Part shown: positions 1 to 12,307 of the stretch, piece by piece
How the letters are laid out: each line of letters starts with the position of its first letter
Position numbering within the stretch: the stretch's first letter is position 1
Notes under the pieces: model-generated
What the model was told of the DNA's origin: nothing
The model's database searches: none
What the model saw: the letters and a program-made list of their open reading frames with translations, nothing else
Program-made: the position numbers and the translations under genes
Assembly (NCBI RefSeq): GCF_001866645.1
Contig: NZ_MLYP01000036.1
Coordinates: 35,597-99,596 of the forward strand
Length of the DNA stretch: 64,000 nt
DNA from: Streptomyces colonosanans
Lineage (GTDB): Bacteria; Actinomycetota; Actinomycetes; Streptomycetales; Streptomycetaceae
Reading direction: 5' to 3'

Positions 1-942
1 CGGCAGTTCGGCGCGAGCGTCATCAACAGCTACGGCGACTTCTTGCGCGGTCTGACCGCCAAGACGCTCGACGCGGCCCTGGCCAAGGGCACCTTCGACT
101 TCGTCAAGGAGGTGTCCGCCGACTTCCCCATCAACGTCCTGGCCCGCCTCCTCGACGTGCCGCCGGAGGACAACCAGCAGCTCATCGACTGGGGCAACCG
201 GATCATCGGCAACACCGACCCGGACTACGCGGACGTACTGCTGCACACCGAGGAGAGCGAGAAGTACCGCGACCTGCCCTTCCGCTCCCCCGCCTCGCTC
301 GAGGTCTTCGAGTACGGCCGCGAACTCGCCCGGCAGCGCCGCGGAGGCAACGGCACCGACCTCGTGTCCCGGCTCGTCAACGAGACCCCCCGCGACGGCG
401 TCCCGCTCTCGGCGCGGGACTTCGACAACTACTTCCTGCTGCTGGTGGTCGCCGGCAACGAGACCACCCGCCACACCATCTCCCACTCCATGCTGGCGCT
501 CCTCCAGCACCCGGAGCAGCTGGCCCGCCTCAAGGACGACCCCTCGCTCATCCCGGCCGCGGTGGAGGAGTTCCTGCGCTGGTCCTCGCCCGTCTACCAC
601 TTCCGGCGCACGGCCACCCGTGACGTCGAGCTCGGCGGCAAGCATGTCAAGGAAGGCGACAAGGTCGTGATGTGGTTCGCCTCCGGCAACCGCGACGAGA
701 AGGTCTTCGGCAACCCGTACGACTTCGACGTCACCCGGCAGGACAACGACCATGTCACCTTCGGCAAGGGCAGCCCCCACCTGTGCCTGGGCAACCTGCT
801 GGCCCGCACCGAGATCCGCATCATGTTCGAGGAACTGATCCCGCGCATCGCGGACATCCGCCTCGCCGGCGACATCCCCCGCGTCCGCTCCAACTTCGTC
901 AACGGCATCAAGAAGCTGCCGGTCGAGGTCACCCTGGCCTGA
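1..942 (+). CDS. cytochrome P450, 3' part (start outside window)
   Basis: Heme monooxygenase; the open frame enters from the left edge, so the N-terminus is missing and 313 residues are visible. The I-helix oxygen-activation motif AGNETTR, the K-helix ExxR (EEFLR) and the heme-binding loop FGKGSPHLCLG, with the thiolate Cys at codon 784-786, are all present in the correct order. The text resembles actinobacterial bacterial-class P450s such as the CYP125/CYP142 group, which hydroxylate sterols or terpenoids, but the substrate cannot be told from sequence. A perfect hairpin follows 24 bases after the stop, so it ends its transcript. No redox partner is visible beside it. Confidence 0.93.
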   Translation, partial: RQFGASVINSYGDFLRGLTAKTLDAALAKGTFDFVKEVSADFPINVLARLLDVPPEDNQQLIDWGNRIIGNTDPDYADVLLHTEESEKYRDLPFRSPASLEVFEYGRELARQRRGGNGTDLVSRLVNETPRDGVPLSARDFDNYFLLLVVAGNETTRHTISHSMLALLQHPEQLARLKDDPSLIPAAVEEFLRWSSPVYHFRRTATRDVELGGKHVKEGDKVVMWFASGNRDEKVFGNPYDFDVTRQDNDHVTFGKGSPHLCLGNLLARTEIRIMFEELIPRIADIRLAGDIPRVRSNFVNGIKKLPVEVTLA

Positions 943-965
943 CGAACGTCCCGGCAGCCGAAGAC

Positions 966-997
966 CCCGGCTCCCCCGTTTCTACGGGGGAGCCGGG
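966..997 (+). terminator. terminator after the P450 gene
   Basis: A perfect 13-bp stem (966-978 with 985-997) with loop TTTCTA lies just after the P450 stop. There is no long U tract, which is usual for streptomycete terminators. Confidence 0.8.
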
Positions 998-1018
998 ATC
1001 CGGTGCCTGCCTGTCGGG

Positions 1019-1260
1019 GCACTAGCGCCGCGGCAGGCAACGTTCGCCCCGTCGCGACGCCCGTCACGCTCCCCCAAGCTCTTCGAGCAGGGGGTACCCC
1101 CTGCTCGCCGCACCGACCGAAAGCCCAAGTACGTCCAGTACGAGGGCTTCCGGCCGGCACGCCGGTGGGGGCACCGCCCGCGCGAGCGAAGCCGAGCGTG
1201 GGGGAACGCACCGAACGCCGCTCCTTAACGGGCAAACGTTGCCTGCCACGGCACTAGCGC
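1019..1260. mobile_element. MITE-like palindromic element, copy 1, with 10-bp target duplication
   Basis: The ends are near-perfect inverted repeats: CGCGGCAGGCAACGTT at 1029-1044 and its complement at 1235-1250 (15 of 16 match, weaker similarity further in). Directly outside them GCACTAGCGC occurs on both sides in the same orientation (1019-1028 and 1251-1260), as expected of a target-site duplication. The inside has no gene but holds a GC-rich hairpin around 1070-1108. A second, shorter copy lies at 27090-27203 with the same ends and the same inner border motif. It is non-autonomous; no matching transposase is seen. The right duplication contains the stop codon of the neighbouring minus-strand gene. 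Confidence 0.8.
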
Positions 1261-1814
1261 GAGGGTCGCGCGTGGCCCGCCGTGGCGCGGCGGGCCGCGT
1301 GCGTGAAGGCGATCGCGGCGGTGAGGAACATGCCCACCACCGCGGCCGGAACGGCGACGGCCAGCACCCAGTGCAGGCCGTCGTCAGGGCCGGCGGCCAG
1401 CGCCACGACCGCGGTGAACGCGGCCGCGGCCAGCCCGCAGGCGACCAGGGCGACGAAGACGAGCCGTGAGGGGCCATCACCCTCCCGGAGCGCACCGTCG
1501 CGCAACTCCGCCCAGTGGCGGGCCGTCTCCTGCATCTCACGCCTGCGCTGCACCGCAGCGCGGCCCCAGACGCCGGCCGTGACGGCGGCGCCCGCCACGG
1601 CGACGCCGCAGGGGATCCACCACGCCCGGACCACGAGCAGAAGTGCAGCGACGGCCCCGATCGTGATCCAGCCGCTCAGACAGGCCGCCGCACCGGTGCG
1701 ACGGGAGACGGGGCGGTCAGCCCCGGCACGCAGGTCGGCCAGCGCCGGCAGGTACCAGACGCAGCCGGCGGCGGTCACCATCGCAGCCCCCAGGGCGAGC
1801 ACGGTCCGGGACAC
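1254..1814 (-). CDS. hypothetical membrane protein
   Basis: A 186-residue protein of unknown function. It has a hydrophobic N-terminus, a membrane segment near residues 48-70, an intervening polar stretch rich in Arg/Glu (about 85-112), then two membrane segments near 117-140 and 150-172, and a basic tail. It lies three bases downstream of the cytochrome oxidase gene on the same strand and is probably its last operon member. Its TAG stop falls inside the 10-bp duplication flanking a MITE, so its original 3' end may have been altered by that insertion. Confidence 0.6.
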   Translation of the reverse strand: MSRTVLALGAAMVTAAGCVWYLPALADLRAGADRPVSRRTGAAACLSGWITIGAVAALLLVVRAWWIPCGVAVAGAAVTAGVWGRAAVQRRREMQETARHWAELRDGALREGDGPSRLVFVALVACGLAAAAFTAVVALAAGPDDGLHWVLAVAVPAAVVGMFLTAAIAFTHAARRATAGHARPSR

Positions 1815-1817
1815 GGT

Positions 1818-3518
1818 TCAGCTCGCCTTCTGGAGCGCGGCGACCTCGGGGTGGTGCAGGTCGAACGCGGGGGACTCCGACCGGATCTGCGGCAGCGACA
1901 GGAAGTTGTGCCGGGGCGGCGGGCAGGAGGTGGCCCACTCCAGCGAGCGGCCGTAGCCCCACGGGTCGTCGACGCCGACCGGCTTGCCGTACCTGGCCGT
2001 CTTCCAGACGTTGTAGAAGAAGGGCAGCAGCGACAGACCGAGCAGGAACGACCCTATGGTGGAGAGCATGTTGAGGGTGGTGAAGCCGTCGGTGGCCAGG
2101 TAGTCCGCGTACCGGCGGGGCATGCCCTCGACGCCCAGCCAGTGCTGCACCAGGAACGTGAGGTGGAAGCCGGCCGTGAGCGTCCAGAACGTGATCTTCC
2201 CGAGCCGTTCGTCGAGCATCTTGCCGGTGAACTTCGGCCACCAGAAGTGGAACCCCGCGAACATCGCGTACACGACGGTACCGAAGAGCGTGTAGTGGAA
2301 GTGCGCGACGACGAAGTACGTGTCGGAGACGTGGAAGTCGATCGGCGGCGAGGCCAGCATCACACCGGTCAGGCCACCGAAGACGAAGGTGACCAGGAAG
2401 CCCATGGTCCATAGCATCGGTGTCTCGAAGGACAGACTGCCCTTCCACATCGTGCCGATCCAGTTGAAGAACTTCACACCGGTCGGCACCGCGATCAGGA
2501 AGGTCATGAAGGAGAAGAACGGCAGCAGCACGCCGCCCGTGACGTACATGTGGTGCGCCCACACCGTCACCGACAGACCAGCGATCGCGATCGTCGCGCC
2601 GACCAGGCCCATGTAGCCGAACATCGGCTTGCGGCTGAAGACCGGGATCACTTCCGAGACGATGCCGAAGAACGGCAGCGCCAGGATGTACACCTCGGGG
2701 TGGCCGAAGAACCAGAAGAGGTGCTGCCACAGCAGCGCTCCGCCGTTGGCCGCGTCGAAGATGTGGCCGCCGAACCGGCGGTCGGTCTCGAGTGCGAACA
2801 GCGCCGCGGCCAGAACCGGGAACGTCATGAGGACCAGCAGGGAGGTCAGCAGCACGTTCCACACGAAGATGGGCATGCGGAACATCGTCATGCCCGGAGC
2901 GCGCATGCAGACGATCGTGGTGATGAAGTTGACCGCACCGAAGATCGAGCCGAAGCCGGAGAACGCCACACCCATGATCCACAGGTCGGCGCCGAGCCCA
3001 GGCGAATGGACGGAGTCCGACAGGGGGGCGTAGAGGAACCAGCCGAAGTCGGCGGCCCCGTCCGGCGTCAGGAACCCGAAGGCCGCGATCAGCGAACCGA
3101 ACAGGAAGAGCCAGTAGGCCAGCATGTTCAGCCGGGGGAAGGCGACGTCGGGGGCGCCGATCTGCAGCGGCATGATCCAGTTCGCGAAGCCGGTGAACAG
3201 CGGCATCGCAAACATCAGCAGCATGATCGAACCGTGCATCGTGAATGCCTGGTTGAACTGCTCGGTCGACATCATCTGCATGCCGGGCCGGGCCAGTTCG
3301 GCACGCATCAGCAGGGCGAGCACACCACCGATGATGAAGAAGATGAGCGCGGTGACCAGGTACATCGTGCCGATCTTCTTGTGGTCCGTGGTCGTCAACC
3401 ACTCCACCCACGAAGGCCGCCGCGAAACATGCTCCATCTGTCCGGACGTCTCGTCCGCCACGGAGATCTCCGTCCGCGTCCGCGCGGTCTCCACTTGTTG
3501 TATCTGTGCCTCGTCCAC
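1818..3518 (-). CDS. ctaD: cytochrome c oxidase subunit I (aa3 type)
   Basis: Catalytic subunit of the proton-pumping terminal oxidase in the cell membrane; it carries heme a, heme a3 and CuB. Metal-ligand motifs are complete: HGSIM (heme a ligand), FGHPEVYI (CuB His cross-linked to Tyr), WAHHMY (two CuB His) and [10 protein letters not shown] (heme ligands). I place the start at GTG 3518 because GGAGG lies ten bases upstream, giving 566 residues, normal for the family; ATG 3437 is an alternative. Subunit II, subunit III and assembly genes are absent here, so this is probably a secondary copy outside the main cta operon. It is followed at three bases by a small membrane protein. Confidence 0.95.
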   Translation of the reverse strand: MDEAQIQQVETARTRTEISVADETSGQMEHVSRRPSWVEWLTTTDHKKIGTMYLVTALIFFIIGGVLALLMRAELARPGMQMMSTEQFNQAFTMHGSIMLLMFAMPLFTGFANWIMPLQIGAPDVAFPRLNMLAYWLFLFGSLIAAFGFLTPDGAADFGWFLYAPLSDSVHSPGLGADLWIMGVAFSGFGSIFGAVNFITTIVCMRAPGMTMFRMPIFVWNVLLTSLLVLMTFPVLAAALFALETDRRFGGHIFDAANGGALLWQHLFWFFGHPEVYILALPFFGIVSEVIPVFSRKPMFGYMGLVGATIAIAGLSVTVWAHHMYVTGGVLLPFFSFMTFLIAVPTGVKFFNWIGTMWKGSLSFETPMLWTMGFLVTFVFGGLTGVMLASPPIDFHVSDTYFVVAHFHYTLFGTVVYAMFAGFHFWWPKFTGKMLDERLGKITFWTLTAGFHLTFLVQHWLGVEGMPRRYADYLATDGFTTLNMLSTIGSFLLGLSLLPFFYNVWKTARYGKPVGVDDPWGYGRSLEWATSCPPPRHNFLSLPQIRSESPAFDLHHPEVAALQKAS

Positions 3519-3762
3519 CGGACGGCATCCTCCCTGGGCGTGTTCGTCGACGGACCGGGAAGCGGCATGGGTGCGGAAGACGACCACGGCCCTTCCCGGC
3601 CGCGCATCATGATCAGCGCTGGGGTACCTGGTCCGGATAGGGCCGAAGGGCCCCTGCAGGGCCCCGCCCACGGGGCCCAACGTCCCTACCTCGTCCACAC
3701 ACAGGGACGGACCGGACATACGCGAGCACCGGTGTCCGTGTCCGGCGGGTGCGCGGGCGAGG

Positions 3763-4431
3763 TCAGAGCAGCGTCTGCCAGTAGGACCAGAAGCGTGTGC
3801 CGATCAGCATCACGATGGTCAGACACCAGGTGACCGGAACCACCCAGTGGAACTCCAGCATCCCGGCGACCAGGGCACGCGGGGCCCGGATGATCCCGTG
3901 CCGGAGGTTGTGCACGGTGGTGTAGCAGAAGAGGACGATGGTGGCCGCCCAGGCCAGGCAGCACCACAGGCACAGCGCGCCGATCTCGTACAGCGCCTGG
4001 GTCATCAGCCACATGCAGAACGCCACACCGAGCAGCCCGCCCGCGTTGAGCCCGAGCCAGAACCAGCGCCGGTAGCGGGCCCCCGCCAGCAGCCCCACGC
4101 CGGCCGCGACCACGACCGGGTACGCGAGCAGCCCGAGCAACGGGTTGGGGAAGCCGAACACCGACGCCTGATCGCTGCGCATCACGTTCGAGCACGACAC
4201 CACCGGGCTCAGATTGCACGCCGGGATGAAGTCCGGGTTCACCAGCAGCTCGACCTTGTCGATGGTGATCACGAAGGAGGAGAGGATCCCGAGCGCCCCG
4301 GTGACGATCAGCAGCCAGGCGAAGGCACGGGAGGCACCGCTCGCGCCGTCCGGCGTGATCTCCCCTCGTCCTCCGTCCTCCCGGGCCCTGGTGGTGAGGT
4401 GGTGCAGGGTGGCAGTGCTGCTGCTGGTCAT
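3763..4431 (-). CDS. vitamin K epoxide reductase (VKOR) family protein
   Basis: Membrane thiol oxidoreductase of 222 residues that, in this family, passes electrons from DsbA-like proteins to menaquinone and so drives disulfide formation outside the membrane. The paired loop cysteines (CNLSPVVSC) and the membrane CxxC (CLWC) are present, along with about five membrane segments and a late WSYW tail. ATG 4431 is chosen because upstream residues in the frame are low-complexity and non-conserved. It sits upstream of ctaD in the same direction with a 244-bp gap. The pairing suggests a link to extracytoplasmic thiol or copper chemistry of the oxidase, which is inference. Confidence 0.9.
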   Translation of the reverse strand: MTSSSTATLHHLTTRAREDGGRGEITPDGASGASRAFAWLLIVTGALGILSSFVITIDKVELLVNPDFIPACNLSPVVSCSNVMRSDQASVFGFPNPLLGLLAYPVVVAAGVGLLAGARYRRWFWLGLNAGGLLGVAFCMWLMTQALYEIGALCLWCCLAWAATIVLFCYTTVHNLRHGIIRAPRALVAGMLEFHWVVPVTWCLTIVMLIGTRFWSYWQTLL

Positions 4432-4680
4432 CAGGGGTGTTCCGCCTCGCTCGCGCTCGGTGCGGGCTTTCCGGCCCGCGAGGGTCGATGGGTGGCTGTG
4501 CCCGTGCGGTCGGCGGCCGCCGTCAGGTCCCCGCAGGCACCCCCCTTGTACGGCGCCGTCTCCTCTGCCCGCGCACTGCACAGGTCCCGCCGTGCCGCCC
4601 GGAAGCGGGACAACGGGACCGAGGGACCAGTGAAGTCAGTGCGTCGTGCGGGCAACAAGGGCCGAACGGCCCTGGCGCCC

Positions 4681-6579
4681 CTACACGACGGCCTCCGGTT
4701 CGACCTCCCGGGGCGCGCCCGCCTTCTCGAACTGCGTGCGGTACAGCTGCGCGTACCGTCCGCCCTCCGACAGGAGTTCCTGGTGTGTGCCCCGCTCCAC
4801 GATCCGGCCGGACTCGACGACGAGGATCACGTCGGCGGCGCGCACGGTGGACAGCCGGTGGGCGATGACCACGGCGGTGCGGCCCTCCAGCGCCTCCGTC
4901 AGGGCCTCTTGGACCGCGGCCTCCGAGGTGTTGTCCAGATGGGCGGTGGCCTCGTCGAGGATGACGACGCGCTGACGGGCCAGCAGCAGCCGGGCGATCG
5001 TCATGCGCTGGCGTTCGCCGCCGGACAGACGGTAGCCGCGCTCACCGACGACGGTGTCGAGACCGTCGGGCAGGGACCGTACGAGGTCGTCGAGACGGGA
5101 CCGGCGCAGCGCGTCCCACAGGTCGTCCTCGGTCGCGCTCGCGCGGGCCAGCAGCAGATTGGCCCGGACGGTGTCATGGAACAGATGGCCGTCCTGCGTG
5201 ACCATGCCGAGGGTCTCGCGCAGCGACTCGGCACTCAGGTCGCGGACGTCGACGTCAGCGACGCGGACGGCACCCTCGTCGACGTCGTACAGGCGCGGGA
5301 GCAGTCCGGCGATGGTGGACTTGCCGGCGCCGGAGGAGCCCACGAGCGCGACCGTCTGCCCGGGTTCGGCGCGGAAGGAGATGCCGCGCAGGACCTGGGC
5401 GCCGCCGCGGGTGTCCAGGGTCGCCACCTCCTCCAGGGAGGCGAGGGAGACCTTGTCGGCGGTCGGGTAGGCGAAGCGGACGTTGTCGAACTCGACCGCC
5501 ACCGGACCGTCGGGGACCCGTCGCGGATCCGTCTTCTCCTCGATCAGCGGCTTGAGGTCCAGTACTTCGAAAACGCGCTCGAAGCTGACGAGAGCACTCA
5601 TGACCTCGACCCGTGCGCCCGCGAGGGAGGTGAGCGGTGCGTAGAGCCGGGTGAGCAGCAGGGCCAGCGAGACGACGGCGCCCGGCTCGAGGGTGCCGCT
5701 GAGGGCGAACCAGCCGCCGAGGCCGTAGACCAGGGCGAGCGCGAGGGCGGAGACCAGCGTGAGCGCGGTGATGAACGCGGACTGCGCCATCGCCGTCCGC
5801 ACCCCGATGTCCCGCACCCGCCGGGCCCGCGCCGCGAATTCGGCGGACTCGTCGTCCGGCCGCCCGAACAGCTTCACCAGCGTGGCACCGGGCGCGGAGA
5901 AGCGCTCCGTCATCCGGTTGCCCATCGCGGCGTTGAGGTCGGCGGCCTCCCGCTGCAGCCGCGCCATCCGGCCGCCCATCCGCCGCGCCGGGACGACGAA
6001 GACCGGCAGCAGCACCAGGGCGAGCAAGGTGATCTGCCAGGACAGGGTGAGCATCACGGCGAGCGTGAGCAGCAGCGTGACCACGTTGCCGACGACGCCC
6101 GACAGGGTGTTGCTGAAGGCGCGCTGGGCGCCGATGACGTCGTTGTTGAGTCGACTGACGAGCGCACCTGTACGCGTACGGGTGAAGAACGCGACCGGCA
6201 TGCGCTGCACATGATCGAACACAGCCGTCCGCAGATCGAGGATGAGTCCTTCCCCGAGCGTGGCCGACAGCCGGCGGCTGAGGAGCCCCAGCGCCGCCTC
6301 GGCGAGCGCGATGAGGGCGATGAGCAACGACAGCCGTACGACCGTGCCTCGGTCGCCGTGCGACACGATCGCGTCGACGACGCGGCCCGCGAGCACGGGG
6401 GTCGCGACGGCGAGCAGCGCGGTCACCACGCTCAGCACGACGAACTGTGCGATACGGCGGCGGTGCGGGCGCGCGAACGCGGCGATGCGGCGCAGCGTGG
6501 CGCGGGCGAAGGGGCGGCGCTCCTGCCGTGCGGTCATGACGCTGTGCAGCTGATGCCAGGCGGTGGTTTCCATGCTCAT
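4681..6579 (-). CDS. ABC transporter, fused permease and ATPase (exporter type)
   Basis: A 632-residue half-transporter. The membrane domain (about 25-330) is followed by the nucleotide-binding domain with Walker A GSSGAGKST near 413-421, signature LSGGERQ near 520 and Walker B VVILDEA with the switch His in IAHRLSTV. It belongs to the lipid/multidrug exporter type that works as a dimer; the absence of a second half-transporter nearby suggests a homodimer. An inverted repeat just upstream of the start suggests control by a local repressor. The substrate is unknown. Confidence 0.93.
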   Translation of the reverse strand: MSMETTAWHQLHSVMTARQERRPFARATLRRIAAFARPHRRRIAQFVVLSVVTALLAVATPVLAGRVVDAIVSHGDRGTVVRLSLLIALIALAEAALGLLSRRLSATLGEGLILDLRTAVFDHVQRMPVAFFTRTRTGALVSRLNNDVIGAQRAFSNTLSGVVGNVVTLLLTLAVMLTLSWQITLLALVLLPVFVVPARRMGGRMARLQREAADLNAAMGNRMTERFSAPGATLVKLFGRPDDESAEFAARARRVRDIGVRTAMAQSAFITALTLVSALALALVYGLGGWFALSGTLEPGAVVSLALLLTRLYAPLTSLAGARVEVMSALVSFERVFEVLDLKPLIEEKTDPRRVPDGPVAVEFDNVRFAYPTADKVSLASLEEVATLDTRGGAQVLRGISFRAEPGQTVALVGSSGAGKSTIAGLLPRLYDVDEGAVRVADVDVRDLSAESLRETLGMVTQDGHLFHDTVRANLLLARASATEDDLWDALRRSRLDDLVRSLPDGLDTVVGERGYRLSGGERQRMTIARLLLARQRVVILDEATAHLDNTSEAAVQEALTEALEGRTAVVIAHRLSTVRAADVILVVESGRIVERGTHQELLSEGGRYAQLYRTQFEKAGAPREVEPEAVV

Positions 6580-6600
6580 GAGAGAAACGCTAGAACCCCA

Positions 6601-6621
6601 AGCATTGTTGAGGTCAATGCT
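6601..6621. promoter_or_regulatory. candidate operator of the ABC exporter
   Basis: AGCATTG and CAATGCT form a perfect 7-bp inverted repeat separated by 7 bases, beginning 22 bases upstream of the exporter start. The size fits a dimeric MarR- or TetR-type repressor site. No cognate regulator gene is adjacent. Confidence 0.4.
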
Positions 6622-6707
6622 CGGCGTACGAAGTCCGGAATCTCCCCCGTACTCAGGAGTAGCCTCAGCCGGGCCAGCCTTCTCCGCCGCGTGAAAGGGA
6701 CAGCCCG

Positions 6708-9300
<2,593 letters not shown>

Positions 9301-9336
9301 CGGACGCCCGCGGGAAACCCGCATCCGTGCGCACAG

Positions 9337-9369
9337 CCGCCCCGGCCGGATCCGATCCGGCCGGGGCGG
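9337..9369 (+). terminator. terminator after icd
   Basis: A perfect 15-bp stem (9337-9351 with 9355-9369) with a 3-base CCG loop, 36 bases after the icd stop. Confidence 0.85.
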
Positions 9370-9529
9370 TCCGCTCTGCGGGGCGCGCCCGCGACGACTG
9401 ACCGCCGCAACGAAGCCGGCCACTCCCCGAGGCACCCTGTCGCGGGGCCGGTCACCCGCTTCGGTGTGAGATCCGTCTGACCTGGAGCAACACGCCCACG
9501 GCACGAGCCGTTGACCGTACGATCGGCAA

Positions 9530-10066
9530 ATGCCTGACACGACCGAAACCACGCCCGGCTGGTTGGCTCCCGACGAACTCGAGCTGGCGCGTGCCCGCAT
9601 GCCGATCCTGTACGTGGAAGCCGTGCCCGTGCGCGTCGACGACAGCGGCGAAGTCACCAGCATCGGCCTGCTGCTGCGGATCGGCCCCGACGGGACCGTC
9701 AGCCGTGCTCTCGTCTCCGGGCGGGTCCTGCACCACGAACGGGTCCGGGACGCGCTTCTGCGCCATCTGGAGAAGGACCTCGGCCCGGTGGCGCTCCCTC
9801 GCGTCCCGCCCTCTCTGCAGCCGTTCACCGTTGCCGAGTACTTCCCGACGCAGGGGATCACTCCGTTCCACGACCCCCGCCAGCACGCGGTGTCGCTCGC
9901 CTACATCGTTCCCGTGTCCGGCGACTGCCGCCCCCGCCAGGATGCGCTCGACCTCGAGTGGTTCAGCCCGCAGGAGGCCTCCTCGGCCCTGGTGCAGAAC
10001 GAGATGCCGGGTGGTCACGGCGTCCTGCTCAAGCAGGCCCTGGCCCATGTCGGCTGCCTGTCCTGA
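9530..10066 (+). CDS. NUDIX-like protein (DUF4916 family)
   Basis: A 178-residue protein of the DUF4916 family common in actinobacteria, recognised by the opening WLAPDELELARARMPILYVE and the central QGITPFHDPRQHAVSLAY. The fold resembles NUDIX hydrolases, but the classical Nudix box (GX5EX7REUXEEXGU) is not clearly conserved, so hydrolase activity is uncertain. The start ATG 9530 follows a 230-bp intergenic region. It converges on the DUF427 gene, and the two share a terminator-like hairpin. Confidence 0.8.
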   Translation: MPDTTETTPGWLAPDELELARARMPILYVEAVPVRVDDSGEVTSIGLLLRIGPDGTVSRALVSGRVLHHERVRDALLRHLEKDLGPVALPRVPPSLQPFTVAEYFPTQGITPFHDPRQHAVSLAYIVPVSGDCRPRQDALDLEWFSPQEASSALVQNEMPGGHGVLLKQALAHVGCLS

Positions 10067-10077
10067 CCGACGCGCCC

Positions 10078-10109
10078 GGCCCGGTGCCCCGCCTCAGGGG
10101 TGCCGGGCC
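10078..10109. terminator. shared terminator between convergent genes
   Basis: GGCCCGGTGCCCC (10078-10090) pairs with GGGGTGCCGGGCC (10097-10109), with two central mismatches, in the gap between the NUDIX-like and DUF427 genes. It can fold from either strand. Confidence 0.5.
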
Positions 10110-10930
10110 GGCGGGCGTGCCGCCAGGGTGCTGCTGAACGGGGTCACCGGCCGCTCCACGCGCTCCCCGTCCACCGTGATGTCGACGGCCTCGTTGTAGA
10201 AGGCGACGAGTCCCTTGACGGCGGCGACCGCGGGCAGCGGGTCCGGGTAGCTCCAGGCCACGTTCGGCGGAACACCGGCGCCGCTTCGGTACGACCAGTA
10301 CCGGGCCGTTCCCTTGTACGGGCAGCCAGTGGCGTGGTCCGTGGAGGCGAAGAGGTCCAGCCGGACGTCCTCGCGCGGGATGTAGTACCGCACCGGGAGT
10401 CCCGTCTCGAACAGCAGGACGGGGCGGCGGGTGTCCGCGACCGCCGTGCCCCCGATCTCGACCCGCACATGGCGGCTGCTCGGCAGGGCGTCCACCCGCT
10501 TGTGCGGGTCCCGGGGGTGGACGAAGATCTCTTCTTCCTCCTCGTACCAGTGATCCAGCCCCCGGCCGCTGCGCCGGAACCACTCGAAGGCGATGTGGCC
10601 GGCCAGGTCGTCGGCGGGGTACGTCCACGCCGCGTTCTCCAGCAACTCGCCGTCGATGTCGAGGTCGTAGAAGACCGTCGATCCGGTGTGCGTGCCCGTC
10701 GGCGCGTTCTTCGCCGGGCGGAGCAGGTCCGCGCGGACGTCCTCGCGCGGAAAGGCGTAGAGCGGCACGGGCAGCCCCGGCTCCCAGACGAGGACGGGGC
10801 GCCGGCTGTCGACGACGGTGACATCGCCCGTGCGGCCGCGCACCCACCGCTCGCTGGGCTCCCAGAGAAGACCCTCGGGGGTGGTCCGGACACATCGCGC
10901 GCCGGGGAGGTTGAGGGGAAACACCGTCAT
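10094..10930 (-). CDS. DUF427 protein with two tandem DUF427 domains
   Basis: A 278-residue protein built of two similar halves. Each contains a ..VVDSRRPVLVWE.. / ..VADTRRPVLLFE.. strand, a P-x-YxxPREDVR.DL segment and an aromatic end (AAWTYPAD, VAWSYPDP), which is the DUF427 signature. ATG 10930 is chosen since AAGGAGAG lies seven bases upstream and the text before it is not conserved. The biochemical role of the family is not established. It is transcribed alone. Confidence 0.88.
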   Translation of the reverse strand: MTVFPLNLPGARCVRTTPEGLLWEPSERWVRGRTGDVTVVDSRRPVLVWEPGLPVPLYAFPREDVRADLLRPAKNAPTGTHTGSTVFYDLDIDGELLENAAWTYPADDLAGHIAFEWFRRSGRGLDHWYEEEEEIFVHPRDPHKRVDALPSSRHVRVEIGGTAVADTRRPVLLFETGLPVRYYIPREDVRLDLFASTDHATGCPYKGTARYWSYRSGAGVPPNVAWSYPDPLPAVAAVKGLVAFYNEAVDITVDGERVERPVTPFSSTLAARPPARHP

Positions 10931-11018
10931 GGCTCGCTCTCCTTCACGGTCCCGGATGTGGGTGGTCCCCCAGTAGACACCGCCCGGCCGAGCAGTCGGT
11001 GCGGGGGAACGCCGTGCC

Positions 11019-11459
11019 TCAGACCGTGTCCACCTGGATGCCGTTGCGTCGCAGCAGTGCCGCCGCCACACCGTCCCCGGGGCGCAGGGTGCCGCTGAAC
11101 GTACCGTCATAGATCTGTCCGCAGCCGCACGACGGGCTGCGGGCCATCAACAGCGCCCTGCGGGCCCCGGCGGCAGAAGCGGCGGCCAGCACCTGGTGGG
11201 CGCCGTCGACGAACTGTGCGGTGCAGTCCGCGCCCGTCGCGTCGACCACCCTGGCACGGCCGTGCAGGACGTCCTCACCGTCCCCACCGACGATCTCGGC
11301 CGGTACGCGCGGGGTGGGCAGGCCGCCTGCCACCTCGGGGCAGAACACGACCGCACCTCCCTCGGCGGCCAGGGATCGCGCCTGCTCGGACTCCACCGCA
11401 CGCCCGTTGTACCGACAGGGCACACCCGTCAGACACGCACTGACCACCACCGGTTCCAT
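11019..11459 (-). CDS. DUF523 domain protein (YbbK-like)
   Basis: A 146-residue protein matching the DUF523 family: start VVVSACLTGVPCRYNG, FCPEVAGGLPTPR, and the late SPSCGCGQIYDGTFSGT. Three conserved Cys-containing motifs (CLTGVPC, CPE, SPSCGCG) suggest metal or Fe-S binding, but no function is established for the family. It lies on the same strand as the DUF427 gene, 88 bp before it. Confidence 0.9.
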   Translation of the reverse strand: MEPVVVSACLTGVPCRYNGRAVESEQARSLAAEGGAVVFCPEVAGGLPTPRVPAEIVGGDGEDVLHGRARVVDATGADCTAQFVDGAHQVLAAASAAGARRALLMARSPSCGCGQIYDGTFSGTLRPGDGVAAALLRRNGIQVDTV

Positions 11460-11571
11460 GGGACCACCCTACCGATGGTCGCGCCGGCCGCTGCCGCGCG
11501 GCCTTGCTGATCAACGGTGGCCGACAAAGGAGGTTCGAAGCCGTGCGCCGGGGCTCTTCGCCCGGCCTCGG

Positions 11572-12081
11572 CTACGCTTCCGCCTCGGCCTTCACGCCCG
11601 CCAGCGTCGCCTCGATGCCGGTGCGCAGCAGCGCCAGCCGGCCATCGATGATCTGCTCCTCCTTCTCCGGGTACTTCTCGACGAAGTCGTGAAGCGGGCC
11701 ACGGGCGGGTCCGATCCGCATGCCGTGCCGCAGGCGGGTGCCGGACCCTTCCGCGACCGGTTCCAGCAGGTACGTCCAGATGGCCAGCGCCTCGCCGCTC
11801 GTCCGGTCGCCGTAGACCACCTCCCACCGGAAGGAGCACTGTTCCACCATCTCCACGATGCGGCTGACGGTGCGCCACTCCCCCAGGACGTCATTGCGGT
11901 TGCGGCCGGAGAAACGCGCGCCGACCGCCGGGCCGTCGGCCCCGTCCAGCCACTCCACCTCCTGCAGCTCCGGGCTGTGCCGAACCGAGGTGGAAATGTC
12001 CGACACCAGCTCCCAAACCCGCTTCGGCTCAGCGGAAATCTCGATCTCACACTCCACGTGGGGACCGTCGGCAAGACGCAT
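11572..12081 (-). CDS. SRPBCC (START-like) family protein
   Basis: A 169-residue single-domain protein of the polyketide-cyclase/START fold. It has the typical opening VECEIEISAEPKRVWELVSDI, a central GARFSGRNRN...WRTVSRI pattern and a long C-terminal helix. ATG 12081 is chosen because TTGGAGG stands seven bases upstream. Such proteins bind small hydrophobic ligands in a cleft, and the ligand here is unknown. It follows the PLP enzyme gene by 226 bp in the same direction. Confidence 0.85.
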   Translation of the reverse strand: MRLADGPHVECEIEISAEPKRVWELVSDISTSVRHSPELQEVEWLDGADGPAVGARFSGRNRNDVLGEWRTVSRIVEMVEQCSFRWEVVYGDRTSGEALAIWTYLLEPVAEGSGTRLRHGMRIGPARGPLHDFVEKYPEKEEQIIDGRLALLRTGIEATLAGVKAEAEA

Positions 12082-12307
12082 CGCTTCAACCTCCAAGACA
12101 GGACTGGTTCGTGCGGCAAACCTATCGGACGCATTGAGCATCGCCGCGAGGACATCGTGCTTGTACGACCTGACCGCGTGCGCCCCGAACCACCAACGGA
12201 CCGCTATCACGGCCTCGGCTCCTCGCCATCCTCCGCGACCTCGCCACCGGTTCACCGGAAGACTCCGGCCTCCCCGCGAAACCGGCCGCAGTCTGCGTCG
12301 CCCCGCC

